Assembly (NCBI GenBank): GCA_948467735.1 | Contig: CAOKFN010000008.1 | Location: 41,459 to 105,458 of the forward strand | Source: an uncultured bacterium | GTDB lineage: Bacteria > Bacillota > Clostridia > Lachnospirales > Lachnospiraceae | Length of the DNA: 64,000 nt | Direction: 5' to 3' | The notes under the pieces: model-generated | What the model was told of the DNA's origin: nothing | The model's input: only the letters and a program-made list of their open reading frames with translations | The model's database searches: none | Translations under genes and position numbers: made by a program | In this document: positions 1 to 6,853 of the stretch, in pieces | Numbering within the stretch: position 1 is the first letter of the stretch | Layout of the letters: each line of letters begins with the position of its first letter

Positions 1-1122
1 CTCCTCTAATTCCCGGTTCTGTTCCGTCAATACATTTTTGCGTTCCACACTGTCCTCTAACGCCTTCTCCTCCCCAAGCAGCCCTTCCCTCTCCTCCATC
101 CATCGGTCAAAAAGGGCCAGATTATCCCGCTGCTCCTTCATCAGAAGCGCAAGCTCCGGACATTCCTGCGCATTTTTCCAAGCCGTCTCATAGACTGCCT
201 CCGCCCGCAGGACCTCCGGCTCCTGTTCCTCCAAAAGCGCCTGATTCTTCGCCAGCTCCTCCCGCTGTTCTTTTATTTTATGGATATTCCCAATCAGCTG
301 ATTTTCCTTCTCAATCTGCTGATCCAGCTTGTCCAGCTGTACGTCCAGCTCTTTCAGCGCCTCCTCTTCCTCTTGACATACTTCCTCCAGCAGTGCCAGC
401 CCCTCCCCGATTCTGCCCTCAAATTTCTCTTTCTGAAGCTCCTTTAGCTTTTCTTCCAGACACGATTCTCCCTCGCAGACAATATGATCCATATATTGAT
501 TCATGCTTCGTTTCAGCTCGTCATATTCCTTCCACTTACCTTTCACCGCCGCCTTGAGCTGTTCCTGCAGCTTCTGATATAGACCCGTCTTGAAAATCTG
601 CCGGAAAATATCGCCGCGCTCCTCCGTACCCGCCAGCAGAAGTTTCTGAAAATCCCCTTGGGCAATCATCGCAATCTGTGAAAACTGCTTTCTATCCAGT
701 CCCAGAAGCTCCGTAACCGCCTTTGTGACCTCTCTGGATTTCGTAACCGGTGCCCGCTCATCCGGATATTTAAGCTCCGCGTCCGCCTTTTGAACCGTTA
801 CGCCCGTTCCCCTGCCCTTGGGACGCTGATACTCCGGATTTCTTTTTACGGTATACCGTTTCTCCCGATGCTCGAAAATATACTCCACATAAGTGGGCGT
901 CGTCTCGGCGGCGTATTTGCTGCGGAACATATCCGCCTTCCGCACTTCCCCGCTTGCTTCCCCGTACAGGGCAAATACAATGGCGTCAAAAATTGTGGTC
1001 TTTCCCGCCCCGGTATCCCCGGTGATCAGGTACAATCCCTGTCCTCCAAAACGCTCAAAATCTATTTCCGTCCTTCCCCCATAAGGGCCAAACGCACTCA
1101 TCGTCAGTTTGATTGGTTTCAT
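1..1122 (-). CDS. sbcC: SbcC exonuclease subunit, N-terminal part (cut by window edge)
   Basis: ATPase subunit of the SbcCD (Mre11-Rad50 type) nuclease that processes hairpins and double-strand ends. The frame is open from the ATG at 1122 to base 1, about 374 codons; the C-terminal half lies outside. Seen directly: an SMC/Rad50-like N-terminus (MKPIKLTMSAFGPYGG), Walker A GDTGAGKTT at about residues 35-43, then a long Glu/Gln/Leu-rich stretch expected to form the coiled coil. The ATG overlaps the sbcD stop (ATGA, 4 bp), so the two are translationally coupled with sbcD first. The family is about 1000-1100 residues, so the missing part should hold the zinc hook, second coil and Walker B. Confidence 0.95.
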   Translation of the reverse strand, partial: MKPIKLTMSAFGPYGGRTEIDFERFGGQGLYLITGDTGAGKTTIFDAIVFALYGEASGEVRKADMFRSKYAAETTPTYVEYIFEHREKRYTVKRNPEYQRPKGRGTGVTVQKADAELKYPDERAPVTKSREVTKAVTELLGLDRKQFSQIAMIAQGDFQKLLLAGTEERGDIFRQIFKTGLYQKLQEQLKAAVKGKWKEYDELKRSMNQYMDHIVCEGESCLEEKLKELQKEKFEGRIGEGLALLEEVCQEEEEALKELDVQLDKLDQQIEKENQLIGNIHKIKEQREELAKNQALLEEQEPEVLRAEAVYETAWKNAQECPELALLMKEQRDNLALFDRWMEEREGLLGEEKALEDSVERKNVLTEQNRELEE

Positions 1123-2273
1123 TTTTCTCCCCCGCCGACCTCTTGAATTAAGCCTTTGACAAAATCCGCCTGTTCCGCGCTCATAGGCCGGTTATTCTGC
1201 AGCTCGTAAAATTCCCCGAAAAGCTCCAGCTCAGATTTCCGTTCCATATCCTCCGCCGCTTCCACGCTCCGGTCCTGTCTGGTCCGCTTATTATCATATA
1301 CAAGACGCATAAGATTCGGATAGATAATGCGAAGCTTATGCAGGCCGTCCGGAATATCCTCCTCATCCGTCAATGTAATCTCAACATAGTCCTCCGTGCC
1401 GGATTCCTGATAAAACGAACGTGCCGTCACTTCCAGATAACTGCCCCGGATTCTGCGCATATCATGAAGAGGAATCAGAGGCACCGTGCGCAGTTCCACC
1501 CGTCCTTTCTCTTTCAGTTCCACTACCGTAACCGATTTCTCCTGATCCGCCTCCGAAAAGGAATATTTCAGAGGCGTTCCGCAATAGCGCACCGTTTCCC
1601 GTCCCACCCATTGAGGACTGTGGATATGCCCCAGCGCCACATAATCAAAAACATCAAAAACCTCCGCATCCACATTGTCAAGGCCCCCAACCGACGCTTC
1701 TTCCGAATCGCACCGCCCTGCTCCCGTGACAAATTGATGCGCCGCCAGCACGTTTCTCTTTGTACTGTCCGCCCCCATGCGCTCCACCGCCAGCTTAACC
1801 GCATCCTGATAAGTTTCGGGCATATCGGCTTCCCGTCCTTCTTCCTGCTCCAGCGCATGACGCACTACTGCGGGCTTGATAAAGGGCATCAGATACATAT
1901 TAAGTTCCCCGTATTCGTCTTCCAGTGTAATTTTGTTTATTCTTCCGTCATACACCGGAGACAGGTACACCCCTCTCCCGCTCATCAGCCGGGAGCCGAA
2001 AGCAATCCGCTCCGGAGAATCATGATTGCCGCTCACGGCAAAAACTTTGATTCCCAGCCCCGCAAGTCCGGTCAAAAATCTGTCAAAAACCTGCACGGCT
2101 TCTGCCGAAGGAAGGGATTTATCATAAATATCCCCCGCTATGATAACGCCCTCCGCCCGTTCTTTTTCTGCAATTCCGATAATTTTGTCCAATATGTATA
2201 CCTGATCTTCCACCATGGAAAAATCATTGACCCGTTTTCCCAGATGAAGGTCCGAAATGTGAAGTAGTTTCAT
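1119..2273 (-). CDS. sbcD: SbcD nuclease subunit (metallophosphoesterase)
   Basis: Nuclease partner of SbcC. Metal-binding phosphoesterase motifs are in order: SDLHLG (about residues 7-12), GDIYD (47-51), GNHD (82-85) and GHIH (about 215). The chosen start is MKLLHISDLHLG at 2273, preceded by GAGGGCGGGC; the ATG four codons upstream (2285) has a poorer site. The 384-residue length suits the family, and the C-terminal capping region follows the nuclease domain. It overlaps sbcC by 4 bp. Family, partner and order are all standard. Confidence 0.95.
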   Translation of the reverse strand: MKLLHISDLHLGKRVNDFSMVEDQVYILDKIIGIAEKERAEGVIIAGDIYDKSLPSAEAVQVFDRFLTGLAGLGIKVFAVSGNHDSPERIAFGSRLMSGRGVYLSPVYDGRINKITLEDEYGELNMYLMPFIKPAVVRHALEQEEGREADMPETYQDAVKLAVERMGADSTKRNVLAAHQFVTGAGRCDSEEASVGGLDNVDAEVFDVFDYVALGHIHSPQWVGRETVRYCGTPLKYSFSEADQEKSVTVVELKEKGRVELRTVPLIPLHDMRRIRGSYLEVTARSFYQESGTEDYVEITLTDEEDIPDGLHKLRIIYPNLMRLVYDNKRTRQDRSVEAAEDMERKSELELFGEFYELQNNRPMSAEQADFVKGLIQEVGGGEK

Positions 2274-2311
2274 GCCCGCCCTCATTTTCTTCTTTTTATT
2301 TCAACGAAATG

Positions 2312-2413
2312 TCATTCCTCCATGGACTGCTCTTCCTTCATGGACTGACTTTCCTCCATGGACTGACTTTCCTCCATAATCCGGCATTTCCCCCTGGACT
2401 GCTGCCCTTCCAT
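2312..2413 (-). repeat. 18-bp tandem repeat forming a 33-codon mini-ORF (QSMEES units)
   Basis: Upstream of sbcD the minus strand carries tandem copies of an 18-bp unit encoding QSMEES, QSMEES, QSMKEE and QSMEE, ended by a stop at 2312-2314. An ATG at 2413 opens the same frame. No convincing ribosome site was found, so translation is doubtful. The unit belongs to the same family as the in-frame repeats in the MutS2-like, phosphoesterase, cNMP-domain and MurD genes. Confidence 0.7.
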
Positions 2414-2491
2414 GACATATTCATTGTATCACTGCGGGCGGATTTTGAAAATAATAGAATCCATGCTTTACAAAAATTTTGTCCGTGGAAC

Positions 2492-2531
2492 AAAAAATAA
2501 GTCTATCGCCGCTCTACAGGGCAATAGACTT
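2492..2531 (-). terminator. Rho-independent terminator after superoxide dismutase
   Basis: Arms at 2499-2510 and 2520-2531 (AAGTCTATNGCC type, one mismatch) are followed on the minus strand by an ATTTTTT run at 2492-2498. It lies 37 bp past the dismutase stop. Confidence 0.75.
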
Positions 2532-2567
2532 AATCTCCTTATTTAAAACAAATGATTTTCTCCCGTT

Positions 2568-3212
2568 TCACTCCTGATTATTACCCGCTATCACATCCTC
2601 ATAGCGTCTGCCTGCCTTGCGCCAGTTAATCAGCCCAAACCAGCAGTCCACATAATCGGCCCGCCTGTTCTGATATTGAAGATAATATGCATGTTCCCAC
2701 ACATCAATCAAAAGAATCGGAATCACTTCCTCCAAATCCGGCACATCCTGATTGGCAGTCTGCACAATGGACAGATTCCCGTCCCTGTCAGTCACCAGCC
2801 ATGCCCACCCGGAACCGAATTTGCTGACTGCCGCCTGCTTCATTTTCTCTTTCCACTGTTTATAGGATCCGAAATCTCGATTAATGGCCTCGGCGAGCGC
2901 GCCTGAAGGCTCCTGTCCCACAGGGCTTTTCATGGAATCAAAATAAAGCTCATGGTTATAAACGCCTCCGCCATTGTTGCGAACTGCGGTCTGCACTGCC
3001 GCGGGCAGATGATTGATATTTGACAAAAGCTCCGGAAGACTCATTTTCTGTAGTTCCGGATAATCCGCCAAAGCGCTGTTGAGATTATCCACATACGTCT
3101 TATAATGTTTGTCATGGTGGAATGTCAGTGTCTCCGCATCCAGCACGGGCACCAAGGCGTCATACTCATAGGGCAGCGGCCGAACAACAAAAGGATAGGT
3201 TTCTGCATTCAT
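2568..3212 (-). CDS. sodA: Superoxide dismutase, Fe/Mn family
   Basis: Converts superoxide to oxygen and hydrogen peroxide. Metal ligands are visible: His in TFHHDKHYKTYVDNLN, His in NNGGGVYNHELYF, and Asp/His in DVWEHAYYLQYQNR. Gly in NNGGG and the NQD motif (TANQDVP) resemble Mn-type rather than Fe-type enzymes; this is inference and a cambialistic enzyme is possible. The 214-residue length is normal. The start at 3212 (MNAETYPF) is by homology. Its Shine-Dalgarno is poor: the best purine run (AAGAAAGGA) lies further up, separated by a hairpin, and the frame is open upstream to 3302. Monocistronic, with its own terminator. Confidence 0.9.
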   Translation of the reverse strand: MNAETYPFVVRPLPYEYDALVPVLDAETLTFHHDKHYKTYVDNLNSALADYPELQKMSLPELLSNINHLPAAVQTAVRNNGGGVYNHELYFDSMKSPVGQEPSGALAEAINRDFGSYKQWKEKMKQAAVSKFGSGWAWLVTDRDGNLSIVQTANQDVPDLEEVIPILLIDVWEHAYYLQYQNRRADYVDCWFGLINWRKAGRRYEDVIAGNNQE

Positions 3213-3223
3213 ACTTTTATACC

Positions 3224-3243
3224 AAGCCCTAAATACAGGGCTT
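3224..3243 (-). promoter_or_regulatory. Hairpin between the purine-rich site and the sod start
   Basis: A perfect 7-bp inverted repeat (AAGCCCT / AGGGCTT, 6-nt loop) lies 11 nt upstream of the chosen dismutase ATG, between AAGAAAGGA and the start. In RNA it would form a stem that could bring the distant Shine-Dalgarno closer to the start or block ribosomes. Function is inferred. Confidence 0.4.
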
Positions 3244-3470
3244 GTATCCTTTCTTATTTTTCTACTGGTAAGTATATGCAGATTACTCCATTTTATTCTC
3301 ATGCAGGCAGTGATTTTTGCATAGAAATCCGGCTGCAGCCTGAATCAAATACCCCGCAGCAGGCTAAATGCATTCTTTGGACACCTTGGTATCTGAACTT
3401 ATAACCCTCGCGGCATTCGCCAAACGGCAATGAATGAAGCAGCTCCTATTGATAATTGATGATATGGGAC

Positions 3471-3499
3471 TTGATATAAAAAGGTGTTTGTTATATAAT
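3471..3499 (+). promoter_or_regulatory. Sigma-A promoter for the kinase-like pseudogene
   Basis: TTGATA at 3471-3476, a 17-bp spacer and TATAAT at 3494-3499, about 88 bp before the ATG at 3587. The rest of the 374-bp gap between sod and this gene shows no other feature I can support. Confidence 0.75.
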
Positions 3500-3586
3500 A
3501 TTACCGTCAACGGCCGGAATGGCTAAAGCCAAAAACAATATGGGTAAGAGGCTTTCAACCAATCCGCCGCCATCGAAAGGAGCTTT

Positions 3587-4049
3587 ATGGGAACAGGAAT
3601 TATCGTATGCGGCTTAAACGGTTCCGGAAAGAGTACGCTGGGAAAAGCTCTCGCGGAGAAATTGGGATTTTATTTTCTGGATATTGAAGAATTATATTTT
3701 CCAAAAACAAATCCTGATTATTTATATGCTTCTCCGCGTAGCCGGGAAGAAGTCCAAGCATTACTTTTACATGAGCTAAAAGAGCATGGGAATTTCGTTC
3801 TCGCTTCCGTTAAAGGAGATTACGGGGAAGCCGTTTATCCTTTTTTTCAATATGTCATATTGCTTAAGGTTCCCAAAAAAATCCGGCTGCAGCGGGTCAA
3901 AAACCGAAGACGCCGTTGACGAATGGGCGCGGTCTTTAAACTGCCCCATGATACAGGTTGACGGAACAAAGCCTGTCAAAGAAACTGTGGATATGATTGC
4001 GAACGATTTTTTATCCCCTATTCAAAAGGGAAGCGCTGTGATAAAATGA
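3587..4049 (+). pseudogene. Broken P-loop nucleotide/shikimate kinase-like protein
   Basis: The first frame (3587-3919) starts after a good site (AAAGGAGCTTT) and encodes a small P-loop kinase N-terminus: GLNGSGKSTLGKALAEKLG, then FLDIEELYF. It ends abruptly in KNRRRR. Reading continues in another frame (to 4049) with a coherent tail, TEDAVDEWARSLNCPMIQVDGTKP. Together the pieces make about 150 residues; such proteins are usually near 180 and carry a lid segment between the halves. A deletion of lid sequence plus a frame change near 3895-3910 is the simplest reading. Promoter and ribosome site are intact, so the loss may be recent. A sequencing error could explain the frameshift but not the missing lid. 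Confidence 0.7.
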
Positions 4050-4112
4050 GGAAAACGAACATTTTTAAGCAGCGTCCTGCTTATATTTATTGCTGCGGAC
4101 AAGGAGACTGCT

Positions 4113-4706
4113 ATGGACAAAAATCAAGATTATGTACAAAATGTCAAAATTGATGAAATACCTTGGCAGAGGCTTATCACCGCTTACGGCACGGCTTCTG
4201 ATTTCCCCCAATATTTTAATGAAATATGGAATATGGACAGCCTTGATTCAGTAAAAAAGGCATTAACAGAAATTTTGATCAATATTGAACACCAAAGCAC
4301 CCTATGGCATTCCACTCCTTTTGCCATGATATTTTTGGCGCGCATTCTGGAACATGCCGTTTTTGATGGGAACAGCAAAGAAATATCCGATTATATTGCA
4401 GAGACTCTGCTTGATTTTTTTGAGTTAATTATCGAATGCTATTATGATTTTCGCGGGGAAACAGAAGAGGAGGAGGACGCGCTTCCCTGTTTTTCCGACA
4501 TGCTGAAAGAAGAATACTTAGCGCCGGAGCCATACGATGAGGAAGATATAGATGATGTAAGTACCTGCTATGAGGAAAATGAAAATTTATTTTACAGCTT
4601 CTGGTATTATTCCTATCAGACTCTTCTATTCTCCAAGCCTCTGCTGGAAAAGCTGAAAAATACAGCCTTCCGTGAGGAAGCGGAAGCGCTTGCTAAAATG
4701 CTGTAA
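4113..4706 (+). CDS. Unknown protein, HEAT-repeat/immunity-like flavour
   Basis: 197 residues, well-placed site (AAGGAGACTGCT). It is acidic and helical, without signal peptide or membrane segments. The opening ITAYGTASDFPQYFNEIW and later IEHQSTLWHSTPFAMIFLARI resemble a HEAT-like family in which an AYG-x-A-x-x-(I/F)P motif is followed by a (W/E)HQ-(G/S)T segment; members are often near toxin genes as possible immunity proteins. No toxin gene is visible here. Function is not known. It may share the promoter of the broken kinase gene upstream. Confidence 0.55.
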   Translation: MDKNQDYVQNVKIDEIPWQRLITAYGTASDFPQYFNEIWNMDSLDSVKKALTEILINIEHQSTLWHSTPFAMIFLARILEHAVFDGNSKEISDYIAETLLDFFELIIECYYDFRGETEEEEDALPCFSDMLKEEYLAPEPYDEEDIDDVSTCYEENENLFYSFWYYSYQTLLFSKPLLEKLKNTAFREEAEALAKML

Positions 4707-4759
4707 AACCGATTATCCCAAAACAGACTGACGGCACATTGGATTTTCCGCAGACCACG

Positions 4760-4794
4760 GGGGACAGACTTGGCATTTTCGTGAGTTTGTCCCC
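4760..4794. repeat. Inverted repeat GGGGACAGACT / AGTTTGTCCCC
   Basis: 11-bp arms (one mismatch, G-U in RNA) around a 13-nt loop, between two convergent genes. A CTCTTTT stretch follows on the plus strand, so it may end transcription of the 4113-4706 gene. It could instead be a small dispersed repeat. Confidence 0.45.
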
Positions 4795-4806
4795 TGATCT
4801 GCTCTT

Positions 4807-6543
4807 TTAAAACATCTCCAGCAGGCCCTTTAATCCCTCTCTCTCATAAATTCCCTTATAATACGCAGCCTCATCCTTAATAATCTCGTCGATCACCTGA
4901 ATCCCCAGAAGCTCCACGGGGGCCTTATCATCCGTCAGGATATAATCTCCCGGCTGATAAGACCTCAGGGCCGACGCCGTCCTCTCCATCATGGAATATA
5001 ATTCCCCGTCTGCCAGTCTCTTTCGGTTCTCCTCCAATCTGACAGTCATTCCCGGCTGATTGGAGGCAAACAATTCCCTGTTGGTAGAACCGGTCACATC
5101 CACCGTTACAACCTCCTCAAAAACGGAAGCTATGGTGTCCGCCAGATACTGGTTAATATTGCCCTCCCCGCTTCCCCGCATATTCATATTCACAACCATC
5201 ACGCCGTTTTCCGTCAAATGCTCTTTCACCAAAGTAAAAAATTCCACCGACGACATCTGGAACGGAATGGTAATATCCTGATAAGCGTCCACCATAATCA
5301 CATCATATTTTTTGTCCACCGCATTCAGAAACGCCCTGCCGTCATAGGTGGTTACAGACACATTCTCGGGCAGAAAAAAATAATCCCTTGCGAGCGCCGT
5401 AATCCTGTCGTCTATCTCCACACCTTCCACTACCATATCTCCGAAATATTTTCTGCATTGTACCGCATAAGTTCCGGTTCCCATGCCAAGAATCAGCACT
5501 TCACAATCTCCGGGCTCCCTCTCCCCCGTCATCAGCGGCGCCGCCATGGCATAATCATAATACATTCCCGTCAATCCCGGATTCTTCATATAAATGGACT
5601 GCACGCCAAAAAGTACATTGGTGGAGAGAATAACGCTTCGATTACTTTCCTTGACCTGAAGATAATTATACACGGATTCTCCCTCATAGGCCAGATTATT
5701 CTCCCAGAAAGCAAAATGATCCGAATAACCCAGCACGCAGCAGACCAGATAGAGCAGGCTTGACACAATAATCTTCCCCCTGCCCCCTGCGGCTTTCCCT
5801 GTTTCGGAATCCCCTTCCTCGCCGCCTCCCTTTCCGGAATCCCCTTCCTCGCCGCCTCCCTTTCCGGAATCTCCTCCTTCACTGCCTCCTTTTCCGTAAT
5901 CTCCCCTCGCGCCGCCTCTCTTTCCTGCAGAGATAAAATACAGCACTGCAAGCACCAGAAGAATTCCGGCAAAAATCAAGAAGGTAACAGAGGTTCCCAC
6001 GGAAGGAATGGTCACAAAGGTAGGCACAAAAGTACCGATAATACTTCCTATGGTGTTAAACGCCCCTAGAGTACCCACAACCTTTCCGCTTTCCTCCAGA
6101 TTCCCCACAGAATATTTCGCCAGAGAGGGCGTCACCGTCCCCAGCAGAAACAGAGGGAACACAAAAATCACCATACAGGCCGCAAAAGCGGCAATGATAA
6201 GGAAATTGCTGTTCACCGAGAAAATCAAAAGCGCCGAGATACCGATAATAATATATTTTCCCACCACCGGAATTGCGGCAATCCAGACCGCGGCAGTCAA
6301 AATTCTGCTATACAGCCTGCCGGGATCGGGATTTTTGTCCGCGCTGCGCCCGCCGTAAATATTTCCCAGCGCCATGGCAATCATAATCGTTCCGATGATA
6401 ATGGTCCACACTATCTGGGAGGAACTGAAATAGGGCGCCAGCAGCCTGCTGGCCCCCAGCTCCACCGCCATCACCGACATTCCTGCAAAAAATTCCGTCA
6501 GATATAAAAACAGCTTATTGTTTAATATTCGGGGTGCGTTCAT
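4807..6543 (-). CDS. Membrane protein with spermidine-synthase-like methyltransferase domain
   Basis: 578 residues in two parts. Residues 1-210 hold about six to seven hydrophobic helices (MFS/SpeE-fusion type). Residues from about 275 hold a Rossmann SAM or decarboxy-SAM binding fold: LILGMGTGTYAVQ near 348, then VEGVEIDDRI and YDVIMVDAYQ. This is the fused-MFS/spermidine-synthase architecture; the real substrate is unknown, since many members lack proven aminopropyltransferase activity. Between the parts is a cytoplasmic Gly/Glu linker made of three 30-bp DNA repeats (5811-5900). The start at 6543 (MNAPRILNN) is chosen for GAGAGGAAACAAC; an upstream in-frame ATG (6582) lacks a comparable site. 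Confidence 0.85.
   Translation of the reverse strand: MNAPRILNNKLFLYLTEFFAGMSVMAVELGASRLLAPYFSSSQIVWTIIIGTIMIAMALGNIYGGRSADKNPDPGRLYSRILTAAVWIAAIPVVGKYIIIGISALLIFSVNSNFLIIAAFAACMVIFVFPLFLLGTVTPSLAKYSVGNLEESGKVVGTLGAFNTIGSIIGTFVPTFVTIPSVGTSVTFLIFAGILLVLAVLYFISAGKRGGARGDYGKGGSEGGDSGKGGGEEGDSGKGGGEEGDSETGKAAGGRGKIIVSSLLYLVCCVLGYSDHFAFWENNLAYEGESVYNYLQVKESNRSVILSTNVLFGVQSIYMKNPGLTGMYYDYAMAAPLMTGEREPGDCEVLILGMGTGTYAVQCRKYFGDMVVEGVEIDDRITALARDYFFLPENVSVTTYDGRAFLNAVDKKYDVIMVDAYQDITIPFQMSSVEFFTLVKEHLTENGVMVVNMNMRGSGEGNINQYLADTIASVFEEVVTVDVTGSTNRELFASNQPGMTVRLEENRKRLADGELYSMMERTASALRSYQPGDYILTDDKAPVELLGIQVIDEIIKDEAAYYKGIYEREGLKGLLEMF
5811..5900 (-). repeat. Three 30-bp tandem repeats encoding GKGGGEEGDS-type units
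   Basis: Units at 5811-5840, 5841-5870 and 5871-5900; the first two are identical and the third has diverged. They lie in frame in the linker of the membrane/spermidine-synthase-like protein (about residues 215-244), so copy number can change without a frameshift. Confidence 0.85.
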
Positions 6544-6653
6544 GTTGTTTCCTCTCGTTTTCTCATCCGCCTCTCCGGCCATGAAAAGCCGGGATACGCT
6601 GCATATTAAATATCCAGAATCGAAAACGCCCTTCTTTTATATTTTTTGTTTTC

Positions 6654-6721
6654 ATTATAAGTCCGCTTCGCGAATCCTGTCTTCCTGATTCTATTTTGGG
6701 AACCGCTTCGCGGACTATAAT
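6654..6721 (-). promoter_or_regulatory. Long inverted repeat in the 5' leader of the 4807-6543 gene
   Basis: Arms 6654-6666 (ATTATAAGTCCGC) and 6710-6721 (GCGGACTATAAT) are complementary apart from one extra base. Each is followed inward by CTTCGCG-type palindromes. It lies between promoter and start of the membrane/spermidine-synthase-like gene, so the leader RNA should fold strongly. No terminator T-run follows. The 310-bp gap 6544-6853 holds only this element and the promoter. Confidence 0.5.
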
Positions 6722-6730
6722 CTTAATCCT

Positions 6731-6759
6731 ATTATAAAGCTGTCGATATACATAAGCAA
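6731..6759 (-). promoter_or_regulatory. Sigma-A promoter for the 4807-6543 gene
   Basis: Minus strand: TTGCTT at 6759-6754, a 17-bp spacer and a perfect TATAAT at 6736-6731. The leader would be about 180 nt and contain the inverted repeat described above. Confidence 0.65.
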
Positions 6760-6853
6760 TCTTTTTTTCAGCAGGAAACGGTTTCCACTCTGGCCGCCCC
6801 ATTGACAGACAGCTTTCCACACAATTACTTTTTACAGATGCTCTGTGGACGGA

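Noticed and set aside
1338..2267. 309-residue plus-strand frame opposite sbcD
   Set aside because: Antisense shadow; His/Arg/Phe-rich and without motif or ribosome site.
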